Positions 21,451 through 33,159 of a stretch of DNA of 39,700 nucleotides are shown here, piece after piece. The stretch spans positions 103,595,598 through 103,635,297 of the forward strand of contig JBOZIK010000001.1 in the NCBI GenBank assembly GCA_051453625.1, written 5' to 3'. How positions within the stretch are numbered: position 1 is the stretch's first letter; each line of letters starts with the position of its first letter. Both the position numbers and the translations under genes were made by a program. The notes beneath the pieces are model-generated. The model searched no databases. It saw only the letters and a program-made list of their open reading frames with translations, and was not told where the DNA came from. This DNA is from Welwitschia mirabilis (Eukaryota; Gnetophyta; Gnetopsida; Welwitschiales).

Positions 21451-24411
21451 AACCCTTAAATTCCAATTTAAGTGTTTTTCAATTTTTTTCCTTTTTTTAA
21501 TGATACTAAGTTTATGATCTATGGTAGATTATCTTCTAGTACTTTATCCAAGATTATCCATAACACTCTAGGCATTTTCTTCCTATTACCTAGCATCATC
21601 TTATGTGTGGTAGCATTTAGTGTAATAAACTTATAAGGATCATTCTTATTCATACATCGGTTTTGGATGATTTCAAGATAATTTAACTCTAAAATACATG
21701 TAGCATGATTTTTGACTAATAGATGAAATTTATAGTATGATAAATTACTACAATATTCAACCTGATGCTCTATAGATTTCTTTCCATTTCTCTATGTCTT
21801 CAAGAATCTTTGAATGCTTACTTTATTATCACTTATTATAGATAATTATTTACACTTAAAATTTTACATCTTTATCCCCTAAAATTTAGTAAATTAACAT
21901 ATTTTCAAGGCTATAAGTACCATATGTATACTTACATTATTACTAATTATTGTTATGTATTAATTACCAAATTTGTATTAAGAATAACTAAATTTTAGTA
22001 TTTTCATTTATACGTGATTCTAATTTGTCCAGATTTCATTGAAACTAATCTAGTTAAAGGAATAAATGCCATCATCTATACTACTCACACCATCAATGTT
22101 TTCTATCAATTGGGTTTTACAAAGAAGAATAGATTCATCAGATGCTTCATTTATAGATTAACCTTATAAATAAGTGCTAAACTAGTTTACAAAGACTAAT
22201 ATCTACATCCTACTACATAATGATATCTATAGAAACCTATATATTAATAATACTAACACATTAATAGACATCTTTAACCTCAAGAAATCCTATAAATGCA
22301 TAAAATAACTTAAGGATTAATCATCATTCGTCTTTCATTCATAACTTGATTATGAAGCATAGGGTTTAACATCAATGGAGTGCTGTTCATAATTACAAAT
22401 TTGAAATCTACTATTTTAGATCTTTAATTACAATGAATGATGATACATCTCATCATAAAGTTCTAAATCTTATTTTTCCCTCCCTTGGCATGAGGGAATG
22501 ACTAACTTATGGAGCATTTATTATGCCTTTCCTTAGACTTTGATTAGTAATTTGTTATTCTATATAGTGGTTGTATCATTGGTAAATGCACTTTAATCTA
22601 TGATCTAGTATTTTTAATAATGTTTACATCATTGGTAAAGGTAGTAAGCCTTAGCTTGTAGAATTAGAAATGACATGATTAAGTATAAAAAGATGACAAT
22701 ATTAATGGATCCAATGATGATGCTTATACAACTTGATGTAGGTAATAAAATAGTTATGGTCTAGTATTAATGCAGTAGAATCTTAATGTTAGAGATAGGG
22801 GTAATTAGAAATCATAACAATTTGGGCTAGTTTTTATACAAAAAAGAAGAAATACTGGGCCATTGATTTAGATAAAAAGATAGATAGTTGAGATTAGATG
22901 TGATATGAATTAAGAATGAATTTGAAACTATTCTTTCTGATGTGCTTCTTTTAATGGGAATTTGCATTAGTTTTAGGAAAAGTGAGTAGAAAATGTGATA
23001 AAACTTTAATATTGTAAATTTTTATTTTACTTTTAGTAACCTATGATCTCATATATAATTAAAAAATAGAATCAAAATTAATGACAAATCATCATAGCTT
23101 CATGAGTCTAATTCAATCCATCAAAATGTATTACTTATGGTATTGTTAATAATGAAAGCCTCCAAATTTCATTTGTTAACTAAGTAAGAGGTTTTAATTA
23201 AATAAAATATAAAATTCAAAGAAAAAGTGATTATATAATTAAATAGATAAAATTTAAAAAAAACTTTACATTCTAAAAAACTATTTTGATTGATAATTTG
23301 GCTAGGATGCATGTGATAATTTCCTAAGGTCTTCATGCCAGGAATCTTGGTAGAGATTGGGATATATGCATAGCTTTATCATAGAGGTATACCAAAGAGG
23401 GATTCGAATCCAACATTATAGCCAGTGTTTTTGCATGATAGGTAACTAACTTATAAAAGATACATCTCTCAGTTTAATTTTTTGAAAATTCTTGATAATG
23501 TTAAAGACTTATTAAGTTTTAGTACTAAAGGCCATCTCAAGGTCTCATCCATACAAAGGGAGCAATCTCTATATAGAAAACACACTCTTTCAATTAGAGT
23601 ATGAAGGATTAGGATGTTATCCATGAAGTTAATTAATTGTGATTTGGCTAAGGAAGGAGGGACTTGATGGGGACAATGTTTAACTATAAGCTGTTGCTAT
23701 AAGAATAACAAAACTAATGCTCATAACCCAATATCATTTTAGACACATGTGTGGGATACACTCCTACACCTATTATGATAATGTTTAATCTAGTTATTAA
23801 TATATATGAAATGTAATGTATTCATGTTCTTTGATTGCTTCATTCCTATTGTTTCATTAGAAATATAAAAGAAAGATTTTAGCCAAGGTAAAATATTTTT
23901 TGAAACTTACATCTAACTTTTTCATGTACATATCAAATGACAAGTTTCAACTTCTTAGTTAGTAAAATAGATCATTAGATATAAATAGAAGTGTATCTCA
24001 TGTAGTAGATCTAAGATAGAATATATTACAAGTGTGGTGGGATAGGAAATGTGTACTTGTGACTCAACTTAACTCATGAACATATAAATTTTTATATCTC
24101 TATATATCATTTGATGTTCCCTATGGAAATTGATGCTTGCAAAGTTTCAGATTCTTTGAAACTAGTATAATTAGTGTGTTCATATGCCAATTACCTCATT
24201 TTCAGAAGTAATTCCTTGTAAATATATATGTCATATTCTTAATATATCATGATGGTATAAATTCCTTAAATATAATACAATGTCTATATTCCCCATAAAA
24301 ATGAAAGTCTTCTATAAAGTCTTATTCCATAGTGAAAATATAACATTGAGTTCTTCATTACATAGAATGTCTATCTTTCATGTATGATATGTTTTCTTTT
24401 TTATTTTTTAT

Positions 24412-24412
<1 letters not shown>
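21451..24412. other. AT-rich stretch, no gene recognised
   Basis: The first part should hold the leader and 5' LTR of the copia element, but I could not fix their limits. A tRNA-like GGATTCGAATCC word near 23400 does not fold into a T arm with its flanks. No coding frame or RNA gene is supported. Confidence 0.45.
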
Positions 24413-24456
<44 letters not shown>

Positions 24457-24458
24457 TT
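24413..24458. repeat. Compound microsatellite (CT)n(AT)n
   Basis: About ten CT units run straight into about twelve AT units. The minus-strand frame that crosses it (24401-24586) is an artefact of the repeat. Confidence 0.95.
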
Positions 24459-25315
24459 AGGGCTAAGACATATTTGAGATGAAGCTCTTCTTTTTGCATA
24501 GTGTATATCTTCCTTATTAAAGTAAAGGTATTCAATATATAGTATGTATCTACTTCATAGAAATGAAGGTATTCAAAAATGTGCATTTTGTCTATATGGG
24601 GATTTCTTATTTTTTTTTCCTTCTTCTTCTTCTACTACATTTTTTCCTTTTTTGTTTTTTAAGGGATGATAGTGGGGAGGGGTTATTCTTCCATTTCTAC
24701 TTATTCTTCCCCATGCACCACTGAATAGAAGGAATATTTCATATGTAGTTCTTAACATATATGCATGTATTTCTAATGGTATGAATAAATAATCTATAGT
24801 TATACATATGTAGCTCTTCTGAAGAAGATGAATGAATACCATGAGGGTCTGCTATACCTATAATATACATCCTTTTCATGCAAATATATCTTATCTTCTT
24901 TTTTTTCTTTGTTTTTTATTTTTTATGTTTTAAATCACATGAAACTATTTAATTGTATCCTTAGAGTAGAAAATTTTATACCTTCATGTATAAATTATTT
25001 TGGATCTATCTCAAATCATAGTTACTTCAAATTCTATATAAACTATTTGGTATGGTATATATAAAAAAAGCTAAAATTTTTACTTAAGAGTTTATTTACT
25101 AATTTAGTTTCTTATTAAAAAAGGAGTGAAACGCACCTAAAAGATTAAAGTCTTACATGATGAATTACGTGACCTGCATACTTACAATAACTCTAGGTTT
25201 TAGCTAAGAATAATCTATATAATTTAACATTGTTATAAATTCATTATTAAATGACTCTAATTTTTCAACTATATTTAATTATCTTTTTCTCTCATACTCT
25301 CTCTTTCTCTCTGAT

Positions 25316-25347
<32 letters not shown>

Positions 25348-25391
25348 CCACACACACACACACACACACCCACACACACACACACACACAC
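25316..25391. repeat. (CA)n microsatellite broken off at a gap
   Basis: A CA run with a few interruptions (CAGA, CACCCA) continues until the 100-N gap at 25392-25491. The repeat probably caused the assembly break, so its true length is unknown. Open frames reading through it on both strands are artefacts. Confidence 0.95.
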
Positions 25392-25491
25392 NNNNNNNNN
25401 NNNNNNNNNNNNNNNNNNNNNNNNNNNNNNNNNNNNNNNNNNNNNNNNNNNNNNNNNNNNNNNNNNNNNNNNNNNNNNNNNNNNNNNNNNN

Positions 25492-25731
25492 AACCTAGTC
25501 AAATGATCAAAACGACAGTCAACGTTAGTCAAAATGAGTCAAATGACGTCTGTCAATGTAAGTCAAAGTTCGTTAAACATAGTCAAATTCAGTCAACTTT
25601 AGTCAAACCAGATCAAGTCATTAGGTTTAGCTTAAACTCATTTAAATCACCATCAAACCACCAAGGTCACCTATCATCAAGTAACATAGAACTAATCCAT
25701 CATTTACGGGAGATAAAAAATCTCGTAAATA
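25492..25731 (+). mobile_element. 3' part of an LTR, 5' end of the Tat/Ogre-like element
   Basis: Matches 16219-16488 in the solo LTR, by eye about four in five positions. It holds eight AGTCAA hexamers by 25640, a TGACGTCT site, and ends AAATA where the solo copy ends AAACA. The gap to its left hides the rest of the LTR. An imperfect hairpin (ATTTACG...CGTAAAT around A5) sits just before the LTR end. After 25731 the two copies have nothing in common, which marks the LTR/internal border. Confidence 0.7.
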
Positions 25732-25734
25732 GTT

Positions 25735-25752
25735 TGGGGCTAGAAGGAGGAC
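25735..25752 (+). other. Primer binding site candidate
   Basis: TGGGGCTAGAAGGAGG starts three bases after the inferred LTR end, the expected position for the tRNA-primed minus-strand start, and begins with TGG as required to pair with a tRNA CCA end. I could not name the tRNA; the site may be mutated. Confidence 0.35.
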
Positions 25753-25837
25753 CCCTCTAGTGGGTTTTATAACAATTTATTAAGTCTTTCACATTTACTT
25801 TTTTTCATCACCTTATCAAAAACCTAGAGCAGTCACA

Positions 25838-27308
25838 ATGCTAGTATTAATGAGAGGCAAAAAGGCCTGTATTTCTAAGAAGATGTACTAGATCCTCATT
25901 CAACAAGACCCCTCTATGCTCGCTGTGGATGAGCTTCGCACCATCATGGATTACAGAGCATAGTGGGACCCATACCTTGTTCATCCTAGTGAATGAATTC
26001 ATTTCATGGCATCCAAAAGATTAGGATTAACTAGTCAGGAAGGGTGTCAAGCTCGTCAGAATGAACTCCTTCATGAAAAAAGCAACAATGAAGAATTCAT
26101 CAATGAATGGGATTGAGAAGAAAACCTAGAAATTCAACAATAACCACAAGCACAAGGCCTAAAGAAATAGGCCACCGATGATGATACCTTATTCGAATAC
26201 TCCACACATGAAGAAGAATCACTTAGAAATAGGCAAGCTGAAAATAAAACTCTCGATCAACCTAATTTGATAACCATTTGGGAAGCTATTAATGACCTGA
26301 AATGAGGTCTACAAAACAAGAAAAACTATTTAGATTCCAACTTCAATGACACTCTGATTCACCCTTCTGTTCCTCGAAAAATTATATCACCCAGTGAAAT
26401 GCCTGACTTTGAGAAATTCACAGGCGTAGAAGACCCTATCATACATGTAAGAAACTTTAAACATGCATGTCATATGTACAACATCAAAAGAAATACATCT
26501 TGTCATCTATTTTGCTAATCTTTAAAACAACAAGCCCTCGAATGATATCATAGGATATTGACTCATTTGATTAGAAGTATAAAACAATTACTAGAAATGT
26601 TTATTTAACATTATTCCATTAATATTACAAAATGAGTTACCTTAGATTCCTTGACTATAATGAAATAATAATTCAATAAAATAGTACAAGCTTATCAAAA
26701 TGATAGAGGGTCAATGCTCTACAATTGGAAACCTCCATTGCAGACTCTGATATGGCATATCTCTTTACCAAGTCTTGAATTTCATACATTTTAGAACATC
26801 TTAGAATGCAATTGTTTGAAACCTTCAAACAAGTTGTCACCCTAGAGAAGAGGATCGAAGTTGTAGAAGAAGAGAAGGGAGCCATAAAATATGGTAATAC
26901 ATCCTAAAGGGAACCATCCAAAAGGGATAATAAAAACACTAGAAGCAACACCCCAAAGAATGTTTCTATTGTCAATCAACTGATTCGATCAATTTACCCA
27001 CTCCAACCGATGAACACCGTAATGATGATGTTAATGGCACCTCAATCCCCTTTTCCTCCATAAGATTTTTCTCACTAGCTAACTTATCATTAACCATTCT
27101 ACCCTCTACCATGACAAGTGCAACCGCCACTGCCACTACAACCTCAACAATAGGCATATATGCCCCAAAATCAAGGCCCAAATAGGCCTCAAAGCCAAAC
27201 CACATTTCCTTAACCTAAAAGAAGTTTTACAAAATTAAATATTCCAATGAGATAAATCTTCTCAATGTTACTGAAAAAGGGGGTAATCCAATGACATCCC
27301 ATTAGGTA
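25838..27308 (+). pseudogene. Gag N-terminal and central part, broken
   Basis: From ATG 25838 the frame can be followed with stops through an acidic N-terminal part to MPDFEKFTGVEDPIIHVRNF (about 26400), HMYNIK, CHLFC and ALEWYHRI (about 26530), then a LLEMF block. This is the plant gypsy gag domain (PF03732) with its P-x-F-x-x-[FY]-x-G-x-x-D-P-x-x-H start. Later come EKRIEVVEEEKG (about 26850) and, near 27220-27280, SFTKLNIP...LLKKGVI, the conserved end region of Tat-type gag. Gag would form the particle that packages RNA; here it cannot be made because of many stops. Confidence 0.8.
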
Positions 27309-27408
27309 NNNNNNNNNNNNNNNNNNNNNNNNNNNNNNNNNNNNNNNNNNNNNNNNNNNNNNNNNNNNNNNNNNNNNNNNNNNNNNNNNNNNNNNNNNNN
27401 NNNNNNNN

Positions 27409-27658
27409 CTCCATTGTAAACTCTAATATAGCATATCTCTTTGCTAAGTCTTGCATTCCATGCATTTCAGAACATCTCAGAATGTAATCATTTAAAACCT
27501 TCGAATAAGTTATCACCCTAGCAAAAAGGATCAACGTTGTAGGAGAAGAGAAGGAAGCCATAAAATATGGTAATAGATACAAAAGGGAACCATCTAAAAG
27601 GGATAATAACAACATCAGAAGCAACACCCCAAAGAATGTTGTTATCACCAATCAACNN
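27409..27658 (+). pseudogene. Repeated gag piece between two gaps
   Basis: This 250-base island repeats 26739-26986 with about 86% identity by eye. It sits between a 100-N and a 590-N gap. The identity is too low for a sequencing overlap of one locus, so it may be another family copy, or a diverged allele, placed here by the assembler. Confidence 0.7.
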
Positions 27659-28248
27659 NNNNNNNNNNNNNNNNNNNNNNNNNNNNNNNNNNNNNNNNNN
27701 NNNNNNNNNNNNNNNNNNNNNNNNNNNNNNNNNNNNNNNNNNNNNNNNNNNNNNNNNNNNNNNNNNNNNNNNNNNNNNNNNNNNNNNNNNNNNNNNNNNN
27801 NNNNNNNNNNNNNNNNNNNNNNNNNNNNNNNNNNNNNNNNNNNNNNNNNNNNNNNNNNNNNNNNNNNNNNNNNNNNNNNNNNNNNNNNNNNNNNNNNNNN
27901 NNNNNNNNNNNNNNNNNNNNNNNNNNNNNNNNNNNNNNNNNNNNNNNNNNNNNNNNNNNNNNNNNNNNNNNNNNNNNNNNNNNNNNNNNNNNNNNNNNNN
28001 NNNNNNNNNNNNNNNNNNNNNNNNNNNNNNNNNNNNNNNNNNNNNNNNNNNNNNNNNNNNNNNNNNNNNNNNNNNNNNNNNNNNNNNNNNNNNNNNNNNN
28101 NNNNNNNNNNNNNNNNNNNNNNNNNNNNNNNNNNNNNNNNNNNNNNNNNNNNNNNNNNNNNNNNNNNNNNNNNNNNNNNNNNNNNNNNNNNNNNNNNNNN
28201 NNNNNNNNNNNNNNNNNNNNNNNNNNNNNNNNNNNNNNNNNNNNNNNN
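27659..28248. other. Assembly gap of 590 N
   Basis: No sequence. Frames drawn across it carry no information. The right flank repeats sequence from about 27047 onward. Confidence 0.99.
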
Positions 28249-28858
28249 CCCCTTTTCCTCCATAATCTTTTGCTTCCTAGCTGACTTACCATCAACCATT
28301 TATCCTTCACCACGACAAGTGCAATTGCCAGTATCACCACAACCTCAATAATAGGCATATACGCCTTCAAATCAAGGCTAAAATAGGCCTCAAAATCAAG
28401 TCTTAATTTCTCAACCTAGAAGGAGTTTCACAAAAATAAATATTCTAAGGAGGTAAATCCTCTCAACATTACTAAAAAAGGGGGCAATCCAATTTCCTCC
28501 AGTTAGGCAAAGGGACCCGAATGCACCTAATCCAAGAGGGTATGATGAGTCCAAGTATTGTGAGTATCATCAAGTGCGAGGACATCATACTAATATTTGT
28601 TTCAACCTAAAACACGTTGTTCAAGATATCATTGAAAACAAGGAGGACAAAAAATTCGATACTATCTTAGCAACTGCAAATAAACAACTAGAGATTTATA
28701 AGAATCCCTTTCTTGCTCAACCTCCTACATCATAATCACTGTAAAATGTAGCGTTTAAAAATGATGATAAGCCCTATGAAATTTTAGTAATCTAGGATCA
28801 ACATGAAAAACCACTAGAACAAGTCATTCAAAAGAATAAGGAAAAATTAAAAGTAATG
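28249..28858 (+). pseudogene. Gag C-terminal part with Cys/His motif
   Basis: In one frame it reads NAPNPRGYDESKYCEYHQ, then VRGHHTNICFNLKHVVQDII and IENKEDKKFD, closing at a stop near 28734. CEYHQVRGHHTNIC fits C-x2-H-x4-H-x4-C, the zinc-finger-like motif near the Gag C terminus in Tat-type elements. The left part repeats 27047-27308. From about 28500 to 28734 the frame has no stop, the best preserved stretch of gag. Confidence 0.75.
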
Positions 28859-28958
28859 NNNNNNNNNNNNNNNNNNNNNNNNNNNNNNNNNNNNNNNNNN
28901 NNNNNNNNNNNNNNNNNNNNNNNNNNNNNNNNNNNNNNNNNNNNNNNNNNNNNNNNNN

Positions 28959-29228
28959 ATACTAATATTTGTTTCAACCTAAAACACGTTGTTCAAGATA
29001 TCATTGAAAACAAGGAGGACATAAAATTCGATAATATCTTAGCAACTACATATGAACAACTAGAGATTTATAAGAATCCCTTTCTTGCTCAACCTCCTAC
29101 ATCATAATCACTGCAAAATGTAGCATTTAAAAATGATGATAAGCCCTATAAAATTTTAGTAGTCTAGGATCAACATGAAAAACCACTAGAACAAGTCATT
29201 CAAAAGAATAAGAAAAAATTAAAAGTAA
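28959..29228 (+). pseudogene. Repeated gag end between two gaps
   Basis: Repeats 28589-28858 with about 97% identity, from ATACTAATATTTG to the AAAAGTAA at the next gap. It begins exactly after one 100-N gap and ends exactly at another. This looks like contig-end overlap rather than a second gag. Confidence 0.85.
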
Positions 29229-29667
29229 NNNNNNNNNNNNNNNNNNNNNNNNNNNNNNNNNNNNNNNNNNNNNNNNNNNNNNNNNNNNNNNNNNNNNNNN
29301 NNNNNNNNNNNNNNNNNNNNNNNNNNNNCAAGTCATTCAAAAGAATAAGAAAAAATTAAAAGTAATGATTCAAGTAGAATATTCTTGAACTCATCCTATC
29401 CCTTGATCACATACACCAATACAAGCACTTACCTTTAAAGTAAAGGAGGTGTATCATTATCTGACCTTACTCATTGAAAACTCTGAGCCCCATAGACTCA
29501 CATTTGAAAAAATATGTGAGGAGCATTTGAGTTTAAAAGCATCTCACAATCAAAATCAACCACACGAGGAAAAAACTACCTCAAAATAGAGACATGCCCA
29601 AAAGAGTGATGAAAATGAATAGATAATTCACTTCTCACGTCACGAAATTTCTAAGACTCATAAAAAG

Positions 29668-30261
29668 ATGATTGTTACTGAGCCACCTTACATATCTGTA
29701 AATATTAAGCCCACTAAAGTAAGTAGATCTTTTATCGATTCTGAGGCTGAATTAAATTTGATAAGTTCATCATGCCTTGAGAAGTTCAAAATGAGTCATC
29801 TCTTAAATGCAAAGAAAGATATGATGATTAGAGGATTTAATGAGCATAAGGATAAATGAAAAGGGATAGTTACTTTACCTATTAAAGTAGCTCAAAAGGT
29901 CAATGATACTAAATTCTACATAATTGATAATGTAGTAGCATTTAATTTGTTACTAGGACATCCTTGGATAATGGACATGGGGGAAATCATATCTCTACCC
30001 CATTAGAAGCTAAAATTTGTGGGCTCTAACATTTTAATTCCATTAGAACGAAATCATACTGTAGCAAATGTGAAAGAACCATCGATGTCATCTTCTCCAT
30101 CACTGCCATCTGCATCTAAGAAGATGACTATTCATTTCTTGCATTTTGAACATGATCCAGTAGACCCTCATAAGATGAAGGTCTCACCTATTTCTGAAAC
30201 TCAAATCTTAGACATAGAATGGGTTCCACTCCTCTCAGATGACTTTCTAATTAGCTCATGA
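29668..30261 (+). pseudogene. Aspartic protease of the Tat-like element, broken
   Basis: Retropepsin that would cut the Gag-Pol polyprotein. Frame from 29668: YISVNIKP, then SFIDSEAELNLISSSCLEKF where plant gypsy proteases have D-[TS]-G-A-x-[LV]-N, and after a stop at 29857-29859 FYIIDNVVAFNLLLGHPWI near 29950, the conserved L-L-G-[RH]-x-W-[IL] block. The active-site Gly is Glu (DSE), so the enzyme is inactive. A further open piece, 30019-30261, continues to EWVPLLSDDFLISS with no known domain. Then coding potential stops. Confidence 0.75.
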
Positions 30262-30998
30262 TTTAAAGCTCTCAACAATGAAAAAAAAGGAGAGAAAACC
30301 TTTATTCAAAACCAAGAAAAGAAAAACTTAAAACAATCACAATAAAAAAAAATGTACATATGTGTATATACAAAAAAATATATACCAAGGAAAAAAACAA
30401 AAACAAATGAAAAAAACAAAACAAGACAAAAAAACATATAGATAATAACATAAGGAAAAAAAAAGGATGGGGGGAGGGGGGATGCTAGTTCATTTATCTA
30501 GTCAAAACACAAAGGACAAAGTTCATGATGGTCGAAGTATATCACATGAAACAAATTCACCCATCTAAGCAAAGTTTCGATTGCTAAGCAAAGCCTCTGC
30601 TTATCATGCTCTATATAAACATTCACAAAGCATAATGTTTCAAAAATTTCTTTTTACAAAAAAATGAAAGATCAAAGTCTCTTCTAAAATAGTTTATGTT
30701 TTGTTTTTCAAATTTTTCGATTAAAGTAGTTTAACATGTTTTTCAGTGTTTGCTTTTAGTTTGCCCCTCATTGTTATTGTTCTTATGTCATTCTCTTGAC
30801 TTGTANNNNNNNNNNNNNNNNNNNNNNNNNNNNNNNNNNNNNNNNNNNNNNNNNNNNNNNNNNNNNNNNNNNNNNNNNNNNNNNNNNNNNNNNNNNNNNN
30901 NNNNNTTTTCGATTAAAGTAGTTTAACATGTTTTTCAGTGTCTGCTTTTAGTTTGCCCCTCATTGTTCTTATTCTTATGTCATTTTCTTGACTTGTAG
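30262..30998 (+). other. Non-coding spacer, possible element intron, ends at a 3' splice site
   Basis: Between protease and RT about 740 bases hold no coding frame. The start is A-rich (30280-30450), with a purine/G-rich run at 30452-30482. The end is pyrimidine-rich and closes with TTTTCTTGACTTGTAG at 30998, an excellent plant acceptor, after which an open frame with element-like protein begins. Ogre elements are known to carry an intron in this place. I could not find a convincing donor; the left part is decayed and a 100-N gap (30806-30905) with repeated flanks lies inside. Confidence 0.5.
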
Positions 30999-31214
30999 GA
31001 CATCATAATAAGGAGTCAATTGAACAAACCCATACATTTCACCCTTGATGGCAATTCTATTGAAAGGTATGTCAATCTCAACCTTGTTGATTTTAATTAT
31101 AGTGATTTCTTAGGAAAGCCTTGTATCTTGTCAAATCACAAACAAATAAGTGAGAACTCTGAGGCATATAAAACAATGAAGTCACAAAATGTAAAATCAT
31201 CTCTAGCAAAATAA
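30999..31214 (+). pseudogene. Linker coding region ahead of RT
   Basis: After the acceptor the frame reads SQLNKPIHFTLDGNSIERYV, then NLNLVDFNYSDFLGKPC and a Lys/Ser-rich stretch to a stop at 31212-31214. It corresponds to the variable link between protease and RT. The end (from about 31134) is repeated after the 608-N gap at 31823, where the sequence then continues into RT. Confidence 0.55.
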
Positions 31215-31822
31215 NNNNNNNNNNNNNNNNNNNNNNNNNNNNNNNNNNNNNNNNNNNNNNNNNNNNNNNNNNNNNNNNNNNNNNNNNNNNNNNNNNNNNN
31301 NNNNNNNNNNNNNNNNNNNNNNNNNNNNNNNNNNNNNNNNNNNNNNNNNNNNNNNNNNNNNNNNNNNNNNNNNNNNNNNNNNNNNNNNNNNNNNNNNNNN
31401 NNNNNNNNNNNNNNNNNNNNNNNNNNNNNNNNNNNNNNNNNNNNNNNNNNNNNNNNNNNNNNNNNNNNNNNNNNNNNNNNNNNNNNNNNNNNNNNNNNNN
31501 NNNNNNNNNNNNNNNNNNNNNNNNNNNNNNNNNNNNNNNNNNNNNNNNNNNNNNNNNNNNNNNNNNNNNNNNNNNNNNNNNNNNNNNNNNNNNNNNNNNN
31601 NNNNNNNNNNNNNNNNNNNNNNNNNNNNNNNNNNNNNNNNNNNNNNNNNNNNNNNNNNNNNNNNNNNNNNNNNNNNNNNNNNNNNNNNNNNNNNNNNNNN
31701 NNNNNNNNNNNNNNNNNNNNNNNNNNNNNNNNNNNNNNNNNNNNNNNNNNNNNNNNNNNNNNNNNNNNNNNNNNNNNNNNNNNNNNNNNNNNNNNNNNNN
31801 NNNNNNNNNNNNNNNNNNNNNN
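31215..31822. other. Assembly gap of 608 N
   Basis: No sequence. About 80 bases immediately before the gap recur immediately after it with two or three differences, so the gap length is suspect. Confidence 0.99.
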
Positions 31823-31899
31823 AATCACAAACAAATCAGTGAGAACTCTGAGGCATATAAAACAATGAAGTCACAAAATGTAAAATCATCTCGAGCAAA

Positions 31900-32850
31900 A
31901 TAACAAGATGTCACAACATATGACTTCCTCGTAGATCCCATTAGTGGAGAAAAATCTCTTAAGATAAATGAATAACTATCACAGCAAATTAAATCTAAGC
32001 TTAAAAATGTGTTATCTTCTAATAGGAACATCTTTGCTTGGCATTACAAAGATATGCCAAGAATTGACAAATTAATAGTTATACATAACATTGTTTTAAA
32101 GCCAAATTCAATCCCAGTGAGATAAAAAGTTAGAAAGCTAAACCCTCACCTTGCATTAGTAATGAAACAAGATCTAGAGCATCTCTTAACTGCCCATTTT
32201 ATCTGATTAGTAGATTACTCAAATTGGCTATCAAATATGGTGATCCATCTAAAGAAAAATGGCCAAATTAGGATTTTCATTGATTATCATGATCTAAATA
32301 AGGTTACCTTAAAGGATGACTATCCTTTATCGAATATCGATATTCTAGTAGATAATACCGCCAATTATAACCTCTTATCATTTATAGATGGTTACTCAGG
32401 TTACAATTAGATCCTTATTAATATTATAGACTAGCACAAAAAAAATTTTATAACACCATGGGGTCTCTTCTGTTATGTTATGATGCCCTTCGTATTAAAG
32501 AATGCTAATGCAACCTACCAGCATGCAATGACGTAAATCTTTCACAATATGATCCACCACAATGTGGAAGACTACATCGATGATTTTGTAGTTAAGTCAA
32601 AGATAATTATCGATCATCCTAATTACCTAAATCAACTATTCACATGAGCAAGATGATATAATTTGCATATAAATCCAAATAAATGTGTATTTGGTATACC
32701 ATCAAGAAAACTCTTAGAATTTATGATATCAAAACAAAGCATAGAAATTAATCCTGATAAGATCAAGGTAATTATAGATATGCCATCACCATGTAACTTG
32801 AAACAATTATGTAGTCTCCAAGCTAGACTACAAGTAATACATTGATTTAT
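31900..32850 (+). pseudogene. Reverse transcriptase of the Tat-like element, broken
   Basis: Blocks in order: NRNIFAWHYKDMP (about 32030), NWLSNMVIHLKKNGQIRIFI (about 32250), DYHDLNKVTLKDDYPLSNID, LLSFIDGYSGYN (about 32380), FITPWGLFCY (about 32450), NANATYQHAM, EDYIDDFVVKSK with the catalytic YIDD at 32573-32584, and NPNKCVFGIPSRKLLEFMIS (about 32680). This is Ty3/gypsy RT from end to end. The catalytic Asp pair is kept, but at least six in-frame stops occur, several at places where the family has Gln, Arg or Trp. It ends in KVIIDMPSPCNLKQL, the link to RNase H. Confidence 0.88.
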
Positions 32851-32881
32851 TTCAACTCTAGTAGATTAATGTAAGCCATTT

Positions 32882-33159
32882 ATGCATTTACATAAGAAAG
32901 ACAACCAATTCAAGTGGGATGAAAACTATCAAAAGGATTTCAATAGAATTAAGAAATATTTGACATGCACCCCTGTTCTAAGTCCACCTAAGCTTGATCA
33001 ATCATTTTGCCTTTACTTAGCATATACATCATCATCAATTAGTGTAATGATATTTCAACGTGATGAGTTATATCGAGATCACCCAATTTATTACATCAGT
33101 AAAACACTACATCAATATGAGAGAAATTATAATAAAGCAGAAAAGGCATGTTTGAGTTT
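32882..33159 (+). pseudogene. First RNase H domain, copy 1
   Basis: MHLHKKDNQFKWDENYQKDF, then NRIKKYLTCTPVLSPPKLDQ, LCLYLAYTSSSISVMIFQ-like strand and HPIYYISKTLHQYERNY, ending at a gap. In gypsy elements this removes RNA from the RNA/DNA hybrid. The first strand has LYLAYTSSS rather than the catalytic D of the [YV]xDAS motif, a loss known in the first RNase H domain of Tat-type elements, which keep a second one downstream. Repeated at 33450-33744. Confidence 0.75.

Noticed and set aside
23385-23420. tRNA-like word GGATTCGAATCC
   Set aside because: The flanks do not form a T stem on either strand and no A box or acceptor stem is present at the right distance.
25251-25760. 169-codon frame with a long His/Thr repeat
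   Set aside because: It reads the CA microsatellite, a 100-N gap and the LTR; not a protein.
27567-28370. Long frames of over 200 codons on both strands
   Set aside because: They consist almost wholly of the 590-N gap.
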